Assembly (NCBI GenBank): GCA_041479575.1
Contig: JBGOYH010000044.1
Coordinates: forward strand, 1-13,874
Source of the DNA: DASPPK01 sp041479575
GTDB lineage: Archaea; Thermoproteota; Bathyarchaeia; Bathyarchaeales; Bathycorpusculaceae
Direction: 5' to 3'
DNA: 13,874 nucleotides
The notes beneath the pieces are model-generated. The model made no database searches. It saw only the letters and a list, made by a program, of their open reading frames with translations, and had not been told where the DNA came from. Below are positions 13,646-13,874 of the stretch, one piece after another (the stretch's first letter is position 1; each line of letters begins with the position of its first letter). A program made the translations under genes and the position numbers.

Positions 13646-13874
13646 CTATTGTCTTTTCTCCAAGTATCTGGCTGACAAAGCAACGATCTCCAGTATTGGT
13701 ACTACGGCATCTTCACCAGTACCTCTTAAACCACAATCTGGGTGTAAAAATGCAATTTGCTCCTCTCCTATTTTGTCTCCAATTGTCTTCAGTCTTTGAA
13801 CTACCGAATCAAACGTCTCTACTTCTTCCTTCTTCTTTGCTTGGACTGAAACGCAACCTACTCCCAGCCTCTTG
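13646..13874 (-). CDS. metE: cobalamin-independent methionine synthase family protein, C-terminal end (partial)
   Basis: The minus-strand frame entering at the right edge gives 75 residues before a TAG at 13646-13648; the 5' part lies outside the window. It reads LGVGCVSVQAKKKEEVET (fragment residues 3-20) and AFLHPDCGLRGTGEDA (41-56). The first is the late barrel strand of MetE, and HPDCGL carries the final zinc-binding cysteine (residue 47) of the catalytic domain; the end LEIVALSARYLEKR is the usual last helix. Archaeal versions are often short, lack the N-terminal half of bacterial MetE, and take the methyl group from a corrinoid protein; whether this is so here cannot be seen. It faces the glycan genes and tRNA, separated from the tRNA by about 175 nt in which I see no gene. 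Confidence 0.8.
   Translation of the reverse strand, partial: KRLGVGCVSVQAKKKEEVETFDSVVQRLKTIGDKIGEEQIAFLHPDCGLRGTGEDAVVPILEIVALSARYLEKRQ

Noticed and set aside
1..13874. CRISPR array, insertion sequence or toxin-antitoxin pair
   Set aside because: No regularly spaced direct repeats, transposase motifs or terminal inverted repeats, and no small paired frames with toxin-like features were seen on either strand.

Overview
The window looks archaeal. The cytidylyltransferase gene has a TATAAAA box placed so that its transcript would start at or next to the GTG start codon (leaderless). A second TATA box (TTTAAA type) lies before the 9680 gene. Shine-Dalgarno matches are of the GGAGG / GGTGA type, the tRNA has no complete encoded CCA, and there is a DUF354 protein and a short MetE-like protein end. 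Base composition is intermediate. A Bathyarchaeia-like or other TACK archaeon is my best guess, but the sequence alone does not fix the taxon.

Region 1 (left edge to 8610, + strand) is one tightly packed operon with ATGA overlaps or gaps mostly under 60 nt. The order is: a 5'-truncated GT-B glycosyltransferase; a Gfo/Idh/MocA-type oxidoreductase; a class III (glutamate-1-semialdehyde aminomutase-like) aminotransferase; a NeuB-type nonulosonate synthase; a NeuC-type hydrolysing UDP-HexNAc 2-epimerase; a small hexapeptide-repeat acyltransferase; a DegT-family sugar aminotransferase; and a FlaA1/PseB-type UDP-GlcNAc 4,6-dehydratase. A CMP-sugar cytidylyltransferase (8659-9453, minus strand) converges on this operon and has its own leaderless promoter. 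Read in pathway order (dehydratase, aminotransferase, N-acyltransferase, 2-epimerase, synthase, cytidylyltransferase), these genes match all six steps of CMP-legionaminic-acid-type biosynthesis. The extra oxidoreductase and class III aminotransferase suggest the sugar is further modified, or that the product is a different amino-nonulosonate.

Region 2 (9454-13230, + strand) starts with a divergent promoter region. It then carries a WbpD/WlbB-like hexapeptide N-acetyltransferase, followed after 173 nt by an overlapping three-gene unit: an unusual UDP-sugar-dehydrogenase homologue that lacks the C-terminal UDP-binding domain, a DUF354 (GT-B fold) protein, and a hexapeptide acyltransferase with an unrecognised C-terminal domain of about 115 residues. 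These fit a second branch of surface-glycan sugar synthesis or modification.

Region 3 (13231-13874) holds a tRNA-Val (anticodon UAC), about 175 nt of non-coding sequence, and the 3' end of a cobalamin-independent methionine-synthase-type gene on the minus strand running off the right edge. It marks the return from accessory glycan genes to housekeeping genes.
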